Below, piece after piece: positions 1 through 8,842 of a DNA stretch of 64,000 nt. How positions within the stretch are numbered: position 1 is the first letter of the stretch; each line of letters begins with the position of its first letter. A program made the position numbers and the translations under genes. The stretch is taken from positions 124,001 through 188,000 of the forward strand of contig NZ_LMQM01000014.1 of assembly GCF_001424145.1 (NCBI RefSeq), given 5' to 3'. Source of the stretch: Chryseobacterium sp. Leaf404. Its GTDB lineage: Bacteria > Bacteroidota > Bacteroidia > Flavobacteriales > Weeksellaceae. The notes under the pieces were generated by a model. It was not told where the DNA came from, searched no databases, and saw only the letters and a list, made by a program, of their open reading frames with translations.

Positions 1-2
1 CT

Positions 3-194
3 ACAATTTCAGAATTAAGCATTTATTTAGGAATCAGTAAAGAAAAAATAAAGAAAGATTTAAAATATTACGATTGTCCTTTGAGAAAATTTAGTTCAGG
101 AGCAAAAGGAAGAGGTTATCAAATGAGATTTATAAAGTGTACTGTTAAATTCTATGAAGAATGGCTTACTAATAAAAAAATAGTAAATTTATAA
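3..194 (+). CDS. C-terminal fragment of a helix-turn-helix protein
   Basis: The frame is open from the window edge to a TAA at 192-194 and encodes about 63 residues, so the gene starts outside the window. The fragment begins with a stretch like TISELSIYLGISKEKIKKDL, which looks like the two helices of a small helix-turn-helix as in excisionase-like or HTH_17 proteins. A basic glycine-rich loop (SSGAKGRGY) and a C-terminal EEWL helix follow, also typical of such winged helix domains. I infer a small DNA-binding protein. It lies 43 bp before the YdeI-like gene, but nothing shows they are co-transcribed. Confidence 0.5.
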   Translation, partial: TISELSIYLGISKEKIKKDLKYYDCPLRKFSSGAKGRGYQMRFIKCTVKFYEEWLTNKKIVNL

Positions 195-237
195 AGGTTA
201 AGAAAGTTTCTTGAGATAAAAATAAAGTTAAAATCCT

Positions 238-819
238 ATGAACAATGGTGTGCCACAAGTTTTTTACGCTGAAACAGTTTCACAATGGCGAAAATGGTTA
301 GAGAAAAATCATATTTCTCAGGATTCGGTATGGCTGGTTTTTCATAAAAAATCATCAGACAAAAAATCGATTACGTGGAGTGAATCTGTGGATGTTGCAT
401 TGTGTTTTGGATGGATTGACAGTAAGAAAATTAAGCTGGATGAAGACACTTCTCATCAGTTTTTCAGCAAAAGAAAACCTAAAAGTACGTGGTCTAAAAT
501 TAATAAAGATAAGATCGCGAAGCTTACAGAAAACAATCTGATGACTCCCGCCGGTCTGAAATGTGTAGAAACGGCTAAGGAAAATGGCTCGTGGACTATT
601 CTTGACGAGGTAGAAGAACTCATTGTTCCGGATGATTTAAGCAAAGCCTTAAAAACTCATGATGGGGCAGAAGATTATTTTTTGAGTCTGAGCAGGTCTG
701 TACGAAAAATGATGTTATATTGGATAGTAAGCGCAAAGCGTCCTGAAACGCGAAATGCCAGAATTATGCAGATTGCAGAAGCATCTTCACTGCGTACAAA
801 ACCAAAACAGTTTCTTTGA
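238..819 (+). CDS. YdeI/OmpD-associated family protein
   Basis: This 193-residue cytoplasmic protein has the layout of the YdeI/OmdA family. The N-terminal half has a WRKWLEKNH segment, then VWLVFHKKSS, and DVALCFGWIDS, which matches the family pattern of a Trp-Ile-Asp after an ALCFGW-like helix. The C-terminal half (about 130-193) has a PDDL..AL start and a short RARI-like tail (PETRNARIMQ), corresponding to the OmdA-type helical domain. Family members have been linked to bacteriocin or peptide resistance in some bacteria, but the biochemical role is unsettled. There is no signal peptide or membrane segment. The ATG start is the first in frame. It seems to be a single-gene unit. Confidence 0.75.
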   Translation: MNNGVPQVFYAETVSQWRKWLEKNHISQDSVWLVFHKKSSDKKSITWSESVDVALCFGWIDSKKIKLDEDTSHQFFSKRKPKSTWSKINKDKIAKLTENNLMTPAGLKCVETAKENGSWTILDEVEELIVPDDLSKALKTHDGAEDYFLSLSRSVRKMMLYWIVSAKRPETRNARIMQIAEASSLRTKPKQFL

Positions 820-926
820 ATCACTTTTAAACTAAAAAATACGTTTTAAATACCACATTGTTAAAATGCAGAAAATTAGGCACTGTTTTTGACTGAGTGA
901 TTTTACCAAATCACAAAATATTTTTT

Positions 927-1448
927 ATGGAACTTCAAAAAAGCCTACTGCACAATATTGGGCAGTGTCTCTCAGCCGCCAGCGAAACTGTTGCCATCGC
1001 TGAAAGTGTAACCGCCGGATTCTTACAGTTCTCATTTTCACAAATTCATGATGCTTCCACGGTCTTTAAGGGAGGTCTTACGGTTTACGATAAATCGCAG
1101 AAAAAAGAACTTATGAAACTCGGCCAGAGTCATAACAGTGACCGGGATCTGGTCTCCGGTGAAATTGCCGAAGAGATGGCGTTGAAAATCTCAGAAATTT
1201 TTGATACAGACTGGGGAATAGGAATAACAGGATACTCACAACCCTCTGAAATATCAGATTTTAAGACATTTGCCTATTTCAGTTTTGCATACAAAGGTGA
1301 AATTATTCTCACTAAAATTTTAGAACTTCATCCCCGTACAGAGTCTGTGAATGCACAGTTATACTACACAGAGTTTCTGCTGGGCTGTCTGAAATGTGAG
1401 CTTAACAAGATTGCGATGCAGTCTCACAGTTTTACTGGTCATGGATGA
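927..1448 (+). CDS. CinA C-terminal-domain protein (PncC-like NMN amidase fold)
   Basis: With the ATG at 927 the product has 173 residues. A GTG at 897 would add ten residues that match nothing in the family. Motifs of the CinA C-terminal domain are visible: AESVTAG at 25-31 (usually ESCTGG), GGLTVYDKSQKKE at 49-61, VSGEIAEEMA at 76-85 and GIGITGYSQP at 97-106. Classical members hydrolyse nicotinamide mononucleotide to nicotinate mononucleotide in pyridine nucleotide salvage. The active-site serine and threonine of ES.T are kept, but the following glycines are altered, so activity is not certain. The end overlaps the next start by 8 bp (1441-1448), suggesting translational coupling to the SemiSWEET gene. 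Confidence 0.7.
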   Translation: MELQKSLLHNIGQCLSAASETVAIAESVTAGFLQFSFSQIHDASTVFKGGLTVYDKSQKKELMKLGQSHNSDRDLVSGEIAEEMALKISEIFDTDWGIGITGYSQPSEISDFKTFAYFSFAYKGEIILTKILELHPRTESVNAQLYYTEFLLGCLKCELNKIAMQSHSFTGHG

Positions 1449-1695
1449 AAACATCCTGGGCCTTATTGCAGGAGTACTCACAAGTATCGCTTCTCTGCCG
1501 CAGCTCGTCAAAGTTTTTAAAACTAAAAACACCGATGATATTTCTGCATTGATGCTCATCATTTTAATATCCGGGCTCTCGCTATGGGTTTGGTATGGTG
1601 CGATACAGGAAGAATGGCCCATTATATTTTCTAACGCATTTGCTGTACTTCTCAACGGTATTTTGCTTCTCTTTAAACTTAGTTTTAAAAAGTAA
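1441..1695 (+). CDS. SemiSWEET-type PQ-loop transporter
   Basis: The product is an 84-residue membrane protein with three predicted transmembrane helices, at about 5-22, 35-55 and 58-80. The first helix carries SIASLPQLVK, the PQ-loop motif. Three helices with one PQ motif is the SemiSWEET layout; these proteins dimerise in the inner membrane and move sugars down their gradient. The start is placed at 1441, because 15 upstream in-frame residues would precede the canonical N-terminus. It overlaps the CinA-like gene by 8 bp, so the two are probably translated together. The substrate cannot be read from the sequence. Confidence 0.8.
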   Translation: MDENILGLIAGVLTSIASLPQLVKVFKTKNTDDISALMLIILISGLSLWVWYGAIQEEWPIIFSNAFAVLLNGILLLFKLSFKK

Positions 1696-1759
1696 AATTC
1701 ATTATTCTGTCTTTTGCATACAATTTGTTTTAATAAGGCATAACATCAATCAAAATATT

Positions 1760-2746
1760 ATGGAAAATCAAATCACAGATAGAAGTCTTGAAGGAAAAAC
1801 GGTGGTCATTACCGGAGGAACTAGTGGAGTGGGGCGGGCCGCAGCAGAGGCATTCGCTTTGGAAGGCTGTAACGTTGTAATAGCAGCGCGGGGAGAAAAA
1901 GGCCTTGAAGACACCACTGCCTTACTGCGTGACCTGGGAGCTGTAACTTTAGGTGTGAAAACAGACGTTTCGGTAGATGAAGACGTAAAAAAATTAGCCT
2001 ACCAGGCTTTACAGTTCAACGGCAGAATCGATATCTGGATCAATAATGCAGGTGTAATGGCTACGGGGAAATTTGAAGATATGCCGGCTGAATCTGTTGA
2101 TCAGGTGGTTAAAACTAATCTTTTAGGTTATCTGCATGGAGCTCATACAGTTTTGCCAATATTTAAAAAACAGACAGACGGAATTTTAATCAATAACATC
2201 TCAATTGGCGGATGGGTTCCTACCCCTTACGGAACGGCCTATTCCGCCTCAAAATACGGAATCAGAGGAATGGCAGATGCCTTACAGGGCGAAATTTCTG
2301 ACTTCCCTAATATTCATGTATGTTCTTTATATCCGGGAATGCAGAAATCTACGGGAAATTCTCACTCCGCAAAATTTTCCGGATTGGATTTCAAAGTTCC
2401 GCCTGGAGCAGCAGATCCGAGAGATACTGCTCAACTGATGGTGAAGACTGCTAAAAATCCCAAAAAATCTGTCATGCCGGATGTTTCAACCATGATGATG
2501 AAAGGTTTTTATAAATTATTACCTGGCGTTTTCAGTAATGTCAGTTCAGGTGTGTTGAGAATGATGATGAAACCGGATAAAAACAAAGAATCCAATGGAA
2601 ATATATTTATTCCTTCACCCGGGCCATCAAGAATTTATGGCGAAACAATACTGCCGGAAATTACCAGAAAAACAAAGATGATTGCTGCAGGAGCTCTGGC
2701 TGCAGGTGCAATTTACCTTCTTCTGAGACGAAGAAATAATCATTAA
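1760..2746 (+). CDS. Short-chain dehydrogenase/reductase with C-terminal membrane anchor
   Basis: From the ATG at 1760 the protein has 328 residues. A classical SDR Rossmann domain is visible: TGGTSGVG at 18-25 for cofactor binding, NNAG at 95-98, a serine near 148, and Y161-S-A-S-K165 as the catalytic Tyr/Lys pair. After the SDR core there is about 70 residues of extension, ending in an alanine-rich hydrophobic helix (AAGALAAGAIYLLL) followed by RRRNN, which looks like a C-terminal inner-membrane anchor with a cytoplasmic basic tail. It probably uses NADP(H), but the substrate is unknown. The frame is open for 165 bp upstream, but that part overlaps the SemiSWEET gene and has no SDR features. 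Confidence 0.8.
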   Translation: MENQITDRSLEGKTVVITGGTSGVGRAAAEAFALEGCNVVIAARGEKGLEDTTALLRDLGAVTLGVKTDVSVDEDVKKLAYQALQFNGRIDIWINNAGVMATGKFEDMPAESVDQVVKTNLLGYLHGAHTVLPIFKKQTDGILINNISIGGWVPTPYGTAYSASKYGIRGMADALQGEISDFPNIHVCSLYPGMQKSTGNSHSAKFSGLDFKVPPGAADPRDTAQLMVKTAKNPKKSVMPDVSTMMMKGFYKLLPGVFSNVSSGVLRMMMKPDKNKESNGNIFIPSPGPSRIYGETILPEITRKTKMIAAGALAAGAIYLLLRRRNNH

Positions 2747-2847
2747 ATCATAAATAACAGTCATTTAATTGATTTAAAATATTATGAAGGTAAGATTTTG
2801 ATTGGTTTTAAACATAAACCTAAACCTTACAAAACAAAACAAAACAA

Positions 2848-2876
2848 AACAGCCTGCAAAAAAATTGCAGGCTGTT
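2848..2876 (-). terminator. Hairpin terminator after susD-1
   Basis: A perfect 12-bp stem (AACAGCCTGCAA / TTGCAGGCTGTT) with a 5-base loop lies 30 bp past the SusD stop on the minus strand. In that direction it is followed by a T-rich stretch, the complement of four tandem AAAAC units at 2831-2850. This is a good rho-independent terminator. Confidence 0.75.
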
Positions 2877-2905
2877 TCTGAAGTATAGAAATTAGTAAAA
2901 TAAAG

Positions 2906-4645
2906 TTAATAACCTTCGTTCTGCACCAGATATCCCGGCGAACTTGAAGCCCCGTCAATCGCAGACTGCGGAATCGGGAAAAGCCTTTTTCTTGGGTCGG
3001 CATTGGTTTTTGAAGTGTAGGTATCTTCATACCGGCCAAATCTGATCATATCTGTTCTTCTGGAAAATTCCCAGTAAAACTCAAAGCCTCTTTCTCTGTA
3101 TAACGTATTTAAAGTAATTGAAGCTAAGGGTTGCGGTGTGACTGCCGGTCTCGATGTTCTTGAAGCTCTTACTAGATTTACATCAGCCAAAGCGGCTCCT
3201 GCATTTCCTTTTCTCAACTGAGCTTCTGCTCTCATCAAATAAATATCTGCCAAACGCAACAGAACTATATCGGCATTTCCTCTGTTTCTTCCCGTATCTG
3301 AAGTTCTGCTGAATTGATACTTAGCAACTCTGTAACCGTCTGCATAATCCTTGTTGGCTGGGTTTTCAAGATCGATTTCCAATACATGATTTACATATTT
3401 GGTAAAGCCATCTCTCTGCTCAATCATTGGATATATTCTAAACTGCCCGTTTGCACCTGGTTGGAAGGGCTGTCCGTTGGCAGAATTTCTCAGTCCCCAC
3501 TGAATTCCTCTCTGAATTCCTCTATTGATTTCATACGTTGAACCATTGACCAGGAAATAATGATTTGAATCATTTGCAGGAGAAATACCGGTTAAATTCT
3601 GCAGATTTGCAGGTACTGTAAAGTTCTCTTTGTAAAATCTCGCATCAGCCTGCGCCGGATCTGTACTTCCATTGGCCTGAACCCACGTCTGATAAAACTC
3701 AGGAGTGATCGCAGGGCCATCTGTTCCGTTGGCTTTTGGGAAAGCTGCCAAAGGATACTGACTTCCGGAAAGTGACCAATATCCCAGTCTGTTGTGAGAT
3801 GTTGTTAAATCCTGACGTTGATCGATTGCAAAAATAAGTTCTTTGTTTGAATGGTTATTGTCATCAAAAATGGCAAAATATTCAGGTGATAAAGAGAAAA
3901 TTCCTGTGTTGATAACTTTATTGGTGTACTCAATCACCTTATCCATGTCAGTGGCTGCAAAAGCAGGTGTTCCGTATGGATCTCTGTAAACTCCGGCGTT
4001 CAGATAAAGCTGAGCTAAAAATCCATTTACAGATGCCTGAGACATTCTTCCCGGACCTTTTGTATTGTCAAGATCATTCACTACTGCAAGAAATTCGCTT
4101 TCAATGTAAGCAATAGCTTCCTGTTTTCTGAGAATTACTGAAGGCTGACTGGCGGCGTCTTTTTTAAATGCGATTCCCCAGTTATCCAGCATCAGCATAT
4201 TGTAATAAGCTCTCAATGCTTTCATTTCAGAGAGGCCTTTTGCTGCTTCAGGATTGGTAGAGGCAATCGGCTGTAGTCTTTCAATAGCTGTTACGGTTCT
4301 TGAAAGCATTAATGTAAAAGCATTCCATGTGTCTCTTACTACTACGTTTGTAGTGGTAGTATTGTGTTGTTTAAGTTCTATATATTTTCCGCCGTCGTAC
4401 CAGTCATTTCCACTTCCTCTCGGAGGCAAAATTCCCTGATCTGAACTGATGAGCTGCAGACCATAATTTTTTGTATGGGTGAATGCATCAGGAAGCGGTC
4501 CGTAAGCAGGTGCCATGACTCCCAAAGTGAGATTTTCTGTGCTTGCATCCAGCGATTCATCAATGATTTCTTCTGAAAGATCTGTACATCCGGTCGCTAC
4601 AAGTATTCCCAGACTCAATATTGTGATTAAAAATTTATTTTTCAT
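2906..4645 (-). CDS. SusD/RagB-family surface lipoprotein
   Basis: This 579-residue protein has a lipoprotein signal with lipobox VATGC (Cys20), followed by a TDLSEE start like other SusD proteins. SusD-type tetratricopeptide helices are seen (ALRAYYNMLMLDNWG, NGFLAQLYLNAG, LLRLADIYLMRAEAQLRKG, LADVNLVRAS), and the C-terminal part keeps TLYRERGFEFYWEFSRRTDMIRFG and the KRLFPIPQSAID motif. Members bind substrate on the outer membrane and cap the SusC transporter. It sits 22 bp after SusC-1 in the same direction and ends at a hairpin terminator, so the two form a compact operon. The substrate is not obvious from the sequence; the divergent phosphatase genes suggest a phosphorylated compound. 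Confidence 0.92.
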   Translation of the reverse strand: MKNKFLITILSLGILVATGCTDLSEEIIDESLDASTENLTLGVMAPAYGPLPDAFTHTKNYGLQLISSDQGILPPRGSGNDWYDGGKYIELKQHNTTTTNVVVRDTWNAFTLMLSRTVTAIERLQPIASTNPEAAKGLSEMKALRAYYNMLMLDNWGIAFKKDAASQPSVILRKQEAIAYIESEFLAVVNDLDNTKGPGRMSQASVNGFLAQLYLNAGVYRDPYGTPAFAATDMDKVIEYTNKVINTGIFSLSPEYFAIFDDNNHSNKELIFAIDQRQDLTTSHNRLGYWSLSGSQYPLAAFPKANGTDGPAITPEFYQTWVQANGSTDPAQADARFYKENFTVPANLQNLTGISPANDSNHYFLVNGSTYEINRGIQRGIQWGLRNSANGQPFQPGANGQFRIYPMIEQRDGFTKYVNHVLEIDLENPANKDYADGYRVAKYQFSRTSDTGRNRGNADIVLLRLADIYLMRAEAQLRKGNAGAALADVNLVRASRTSRPAVTPQPLASITLNTLYRERGFEFYWEFSRRTDMIRFGRYEDTYTSKTNADPRKRLFPIPQSAIDGASSSPGYLVQNEGY

Positions 4646-4667
4646 TGTTAATTTTTTAAATATTTAA

Positions 4668-7433
4668 TTAAAATGCTACGTTTACACCAAATACAAAGCT
4701 TCTGGCTCTCGGATAGGTCGCGTAATCAATCCCGAAAGACTGAATTCCTCCCTGTGAAATTCCTGTATTGATTTCCGGATCAAACCCTGAGTACTTTGTG
4801 ATGACAAAAAGATTCTGAGCAGTTACCGTAAATCTGATATTTCTGATCTGTTCCCCGATACCAATGATTTTCGGGTCTAAACTGTAGCCTAAAGTCGCAT
4901 TGTTAAGTCTGAAGAAATCTCCTTTTTCCAAATATCTTGTAGAAATTACGTTGGTGTTGTTGGCACTTTCGTTCGGGAATTGCGTCGCAGCGTCTGTTGT
5001 ATTTTGAGAAAGACCTAATCTTCCTCTTGTAAATAAAGTTGAAGCGGTGTTGTTGTAAATCATATTTCCTGCAACACCATTGAAGTTTAGTCCTAAATCA
5101 AAGTTTTTGTAGGCTGCTTTCAGGCTGATGTTGTAGGTGAAATCAGGTAGTGCACTTCCCGCAGCGATTCTGTCGTTATCAGTGATCTGTCCGTCGCCGT
5201 CAACATCCCTGAAGATATTGGTTCCATTGGCATTCAGTCCCTGAAAATCTCTTACATAAAAGGTTCCGATAGGCTGACCGTTGATATATCCGTTAATTAC
5301 GGCGTTCGTCGTTCCAGGTCCCTGAGCACCTCCCGTTGAAATTACTTTGTACGGAGAATCTTTTACTTCATTTTTGATGAAAGACATATTTCCGCCGATA
5401 CTGTAGGTAAACTCGCTGTTTCTGTTGCTGTCGTAGTTCAGGGCAAATTCAAGACCTGTGTTGTTGATGGTCATGTCGGGAATGTTTTTCCACATGGTTT
5501 CTGCCGGCTCAATAGGGTCTTCAGGACTGATCTCCAAAAGAATATCGCTGGAAACTTTTTTAAAGAAATCTACACTACCGGATAATCTGTTATTTAAAAA
5601 TCCGAAATCTAAACCGATATTGCTTTGGGTCGTAACTTCCCACTGAAGATCGGGATTATTTGCTCTGACCAGATAAATTCCCACCGGATAATTTCCACTG
5701 CTGTCCATGGGGTAAGTTGCCTGTCCGCTTCCGTCCGATGCAGATTTGTAGCTTCTTTTTGTGATTTTACTTGGGATTTCCTGATTTCCTGTTTTACCCC
5801 AGCTTGCTCTAAGCTTCAGATTGCTGATGGCATCTGCATCGGCAAGGAAATTTTCTTTACTGATGTTCCAGCCCGCAGCCAGTGACGGGAATACTCCGTA
5901 ACGGTTGTTTTCACCGAATTTTGACGATCCGTCTGCTCGTAAAGTGGCTGTAAGTAAATATTTATCTGCATACCCGTAATTTATCCTCCCAAACCAGGAC
6001 TGCAGCTCGTTTTTGTTTGCAAGTGAAGATGAGGTGGTATTGTTTTTATTGGCTGCTCCGATCTGATGCTGAGGTTCAATTCCGTTATTTGGAAATACTG
6101 AATAATCCCAGCTTCTCGCTACAAGATAAAGTCTTTGGTAAGACTGTCCTGCCATCACGTTAAAATCATGACGGTCAATTTGTAATTTATAGGTTAAAGT
6201 ATTCTCAATCAAAGTGTTGTTGTTTGAGAAGTAATTTAAATTTAAAGATCCTACTTCCAACGGAATTGCGTGAGGCGTATTCTGAATAACCCTGTCAGCC
6301 GAAGAATAGTCAACTCCAAGATTCATTTTATAAGTTAAACCTTTAATGATTTCTACTGAAGGAGAAATATTGGCTAAAATCCTGTTGTTGTTTGTAAAAT
6401 CTTTATAAATATCCTGACGGATAAGGGGATTAAAACTTCCGTTATTGAAAACTGTTGTTGGCGAACCATTGGTGAAAGCAGGATACGTTGGATTGAGCGT
6501 AAGCATTGTAGAAACCATGCTCGTTACGCTGGGTCTGCTGTTTTCTGTTCTGGTTCCGTTCAGATTGAAATCAATATTTACCCTTCCGTCAAATGCTTTT
6601 TGCGAAACATTTACACGTCCCGAATACCTTCTCAGATTACTGTTATACAAAATACCTTCCTGATTTTCGTAACCTAAGGCTGCATAATAATTTGAATTTT
6701 CTGTGGCTCCTGCCGCTGAGAAATTGACGTTTTCAGAAATTGCTGTTCTCGTCAGTTCATCCTGCCAGTCGGTGTTTCCGCCCATGTCATCTACCTTTGC
6801 ACCCATTGCGGCAACCTGTCTTCTGAATTCATCTGCACTGAAAACATCCATTTTATTAGCCAATTTGGATACCGTGAGATTGGAAGAAAGATTCATCTGA
6901 GTTCTTCCTTTTTTGCCTTTTTTAGTAGTAATCACAATAACCCCGTTTGCGCCTCTTGCCCCATAAATTGCAGCAGCAGAAGCATCCTTCAAAACATCCA
7001 TCGATGCAATATCATCAGGATTAATAAAGTTCATCGGGTTATTGGCAACTCCGGTATTGCTGTTATCGATAACAAAACCGTCGATCACATACAATGGAGT
7101 AGTTCCCGATCTCAAACTTCCGACACCTCTGATGACGATATTTTGATTGGCTCCGGGCTCGCCGCTCACGTTGGCAACATTTACTCCGGCTACTTTTCCC
7201 TGAAGAAGCTGACCTACGTTGGCCACCATACCTTTGTTAAAATCTTCGGCTTTTACAGAACCAACAGCTCCGGTTACATCCGATTTTTTCTGGGAGCCAT
7301 AACCAATCATTACAACTTCTTCAATGTCTGTCGATTTGTTCTCGCTGCTAATAGAATCAGACTCTTTTTTTTGTGCAAATGTTAAGCTGACACAGCCCAT
7401 CAAAACAGTTGGCACGAGATAAATACGCTTCAT
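4668..7433 (-). CDS. SusC/RagA TonB-dependent outer-membrane transporter
   Basis: At 921 residues this is a SusC-type transporter. A signal peptide ends near residue 20 (SLTFA-QKK). A TonB-box-like IEEVVMIGYG is at about 37-46. The plug domain then reads DVTGAVGSVKAEDF, GVGSLRSGTTPLYVIDGFV, DASAAAIYGARGANGVIVITTKKG, the standard SusC plug signature. The rest is beta-barrel ending in SFVFGVNVAF with a terminal Phe. The usual N-terminal carboxypeptidase-regulatory-like domain between signal and TonB box is absent. It is the first gene of a two-gene operon with SusD, transcribed away from an alkaline phosphatase gene. Pho-box-like repeats lie close to its promoter, so it may be induced by phosphate limitation. 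Confidence 0.92.
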   Translation of the reverse strand: MKRIYLVPTVLMGCVSLTFAQKKESDSISSENKSTDIEEVVMIGYGSQKKSDVTGAVGSVKAEDFNKGMVANVGQLLQGKVAGVNVANVSGEPGANQNIVIRGVGSLRSGTTPLYVIDGFVIDNSNTGVANNPMNFINPDDIASMDVLKDASAAAIYGARGANGVIVITTKKGKKGRTQMNLSSNLTVSKLANKMDVFSADEFRRQVAAMGAKVDDMGGNTDWQDELTRTAISENVNFSAAGATENSNYYAALGYENQEGILYNSNLRRYSGRVNVSQKAFDGRVNIDFNLNGTRTENSRPSVTSMVSTMLTLNPTYPAFTNGSPTTVFNNGSFNPLIRQDIYKDFTNNNRILANISPSVEIIKGLTYKMNLGVDYSSADRVIQNTPHAIPLEVGSLNLNYFSNNNTLIENTLTYKLQIDRHDFNVMAGQSYQRLYLVARSWDYSVFPNNGIEPQHQIGAANKNNTTSSSLANKNELQSWFGRINYGYADKYLLTATLRADGSSKFGENNRYGVFPSLAAGWNISKENFLADADAISNLKLRASWGKTGNQEIPSKITKRSYKSASDGSGQATYPMDSSGNYPVGIYLVRANNPDLQWEVTTQSNIGLDFGFLNNRLSGSVDFFKKVSSDILLEISPEDPIEPAETMWKNIPDMTINNTGLEFALNYDSNRNSEFTYSIGGNMSFIKNEVKDSPYKVISTGGAQGPGTTNAVINGYINGQPIGTFYVRDFQGLNANGTNIFRDVDGDGQITDNDRIAAGSALPDFTYNISLKAAYKNFDLGLNFNGVAGNMIYNNTASTLFTRGRLGLSQNTTDAATQFPNESANNTNVISTRYLEKGDFFRLNNATLGYSLDPKIIGIGEQIRNIRFTVTAQNLFVITKYSGFDPEINTGISQGGIQSFGIDYATYPRARSFVFGVNVAF

Positions 7434-7452
7434 TCCTTTTTATTTTGGTGCA

Positions 7453-7460
7453 AAATTAGG
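7453..7460 (-). promoter_or_regulatory. -7 box of susC-1 promoter
   Basis: On the minus strand this reads TAATTTTG, fitting the Bacteroidota -7 consensus TAnnTTTG, about 20 bp before the susC ATG. The same 12-mer GCCTAATTTTGC occurs in the opposite orientation in front of the divergent phosphatase gene. Confidence 0.5.
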
Positions 7461-7478
7461 CTCAAAAAAAGCCGACTT

Positions 7479-7507
7479 CCGTTAAATTACCGTTAAGTAA
7501 CCGATTT
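7479..7507 (-). promoter_or_regulatory. Pho-box-like phased heptamer repeats
   Basis: Three heptamers start at 7479 (CCGTTAA), 7490 (CCGTTAA) and 7501 (CCGATTT), spaced exactly 11 bp apart with 4-bp spacers. Read on the minus strand the first two are TTAACGG, similar to the TTAACA direct repeats of PhoP and to the 7+4 spacing of PhoB boxes. They lie where the -33 region of susC-1 would be. The link to phosphate control is inference. Confidence 0.5.
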
Positions 7508-7662
7508 TTAAAATTAATAAAATGTAAATTTTATTGCGAAAAATTAAATTTCAGTAAACTTATTGTTAAATGGATTTGTCTAAATGTCTGGAAGTAAGAA
7601 TAAAGTCTGTTAACATTGAATTATACTGCTATCGTGTCAATGTTTCGTTTTGATATAATGCC

Positions 7663-7670
7663 TAATTTTG
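7663..7670 (+). promoter_or_regulatory. -7 box of the alkaline phosphatase promoter
   Basis: TAATTTTG matches TAnnTTTG and lies 44 bp upstream of the ATG at 7715. It is embedded in GCCTAATTTTGC (7660-7671), the exact inverted copy of 7450-7461 at the susC promoter. No clear -33 TTTG element was found at the expected spacing. Confidence 0.45.
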
Positions 7671-7714
7671 CCCGTTGATTTTGGAAATAATTAATTATTA
7701 AAATAATAATCATT

Positions 7715-8842
7715 ATGAATTATATTTGTAAAAGTCCTAATATAAAGGTGTTTGCGGCTGTTTTAATGCTTCTGTTTGAAACTATAATATATGCGCAAAG
7801 TCAAAAACCCATCAATGTCATCTTTATGATTGGTGATGGGATGGGAGTATCTCAAGTAACATCTGCATTTTATTTCGGAGAAGGAAAACCGAATTTTCAA
7901 CAATTTAAATATGTAGGTCTTTCTGAAACGTCAAGTACTAGCGACCGAATTACAGATTCTGCGGCTGGCGCAACAGCATTGTCCACCGGACAGAAAACCT
8001 ACAAAAGAGCGATTGGAGTTGACAGGGATTCTGTTGCCATCCCAACAATTCTGGAGCAACTGCGGGATAAAGGTTACAAAACCGGACTGGTCAGCTTAAC
8101 GAGTCTCACCCATGCAACGCCCGCTGCCTATTACGCACATATCAAAGACCGCGACTGGCACGAGGATATCGCTTTGGATTTTATAAAATCTGATGTCGAT
8201 TTCGCAGCAGGCGGAGGTCTGAAGTTTTTTACCAAAAGGAAAGATAGCAGAAATCTTTTGAAAGATTTAGCAAAGAAAAATTACAGGATAGACACCGTTT
8301 CCCTTTCAAAACCGATTGCCGGAAAAAGAAATTTATACCTTCTGGCTCAGGATGAATTGCCCAATAAAATTCAGGGACGGAAAGATTTCCTTCCGGAAGC
8401 TACTCAAGCCGCATTGGATTATTTTTCTGGCGAAAAGAAACCTTTCTTTTTAATGGTTGAAGGTTCGTTCATCGATTGGGGCGGCCACGCAACCAATGCA
8501 GAAATGATGGTAAAAGAAGTCCTTGATTTCGATAAAACCATAGGCGTTGTGATGGAATTTATCAGGAAAAATCCAAATACTTTATTGGTTGTAACCGCCG
8601 ATCACGAAACAGGGGGTGCTAGCATTGGAAAGTTTATGGAAAAAAATGAAGAGACGGGAAAAAAGAAAGAAGTAAAAGATAAAGTACAGGTCAATTTTAT
8701 AGACAATCAGCACACTGCCGCTTTGGTACCTGTGTTTGCGATGGGAAAAGGAGAAGAATTGTTCTCAGGAGTTTATCCCAACAACACCATTTACCACAAA
8801 CTGGTAGAAGCTTTAAAAAAATCTGGTGTTTCCGTAAAGTAA
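7715..8842 (+). CDS. Secreted alkaline phosphatase
   Basis: This 375-residue protein is an alkaline phosphatase of the PhoA superfamily, hydrolysing phosphate monoesters in the periplasm. A signal peptide covers about residues 10-28 and ends at YAQ. NVIFMIGDGMG (residues 34-44) provides the first metal-binding Asp, D81-S82-A-A-G-A-T-A carries the catalytic serine, DWGGHATNAEM the zinc-ligand Asp/His, and TADHETGG near residue 296 the late Asp-His pair; a further His follows at DNQHTAALVP. The length is at the short end for the family. It is divergent from the SusC/SusD pair and is followed by a second phosphatase gene, forming a phosphate-ester scavenging cluster. Its promoter region is shared with susC-1. 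Confidence 0.9.
   Translation: MNYICKSPNIKVFAAVLMLLFETIIYAQSQKPINVIFMIGDGMGVSQVTSAFYFGEGKPNFQQFKYVGLSETSSTSDRITDSAAGATALSTGQKTYKRAIGVDRDSVAIPTILEQLRDKGYKTGLVSLTSLTHATPAAYYAHIKDRDWHEDIALDFIKSDVDFAAGGGLKFFTKRKDSRNLLKDLAKKNYRIDTVSLSKPIAGKRNLYLLAQDELPNKIQGRKDFLPEATQAALDYFSGEKKPFFLMVEGSFIDWGGHATNAEMMVKEVLDFDKTIGVVMEFIRKNPNTLLVVTADHETGGASIGKFMEKNEETGKKKEVKDKVQVNFIDNQHTAALVPVFAMGKGEELFSGVYPNNTIYHKLVEALKKSGVSVK

Noticed and set aside
1595..1759. N-terminal extension of the SDR gene
   Set aside because: It overlaps the SemiSWEET gene and has no SDR character; the ATG at 1760 gives the normal family start.
2906..7433. Assignment of the first SusC/SusD pair to pectin or another glycan
   Set aside because: No carbohydrate-active enzyme lies near it, and the pectin genes start 20 kb away with their own SusCD pair.
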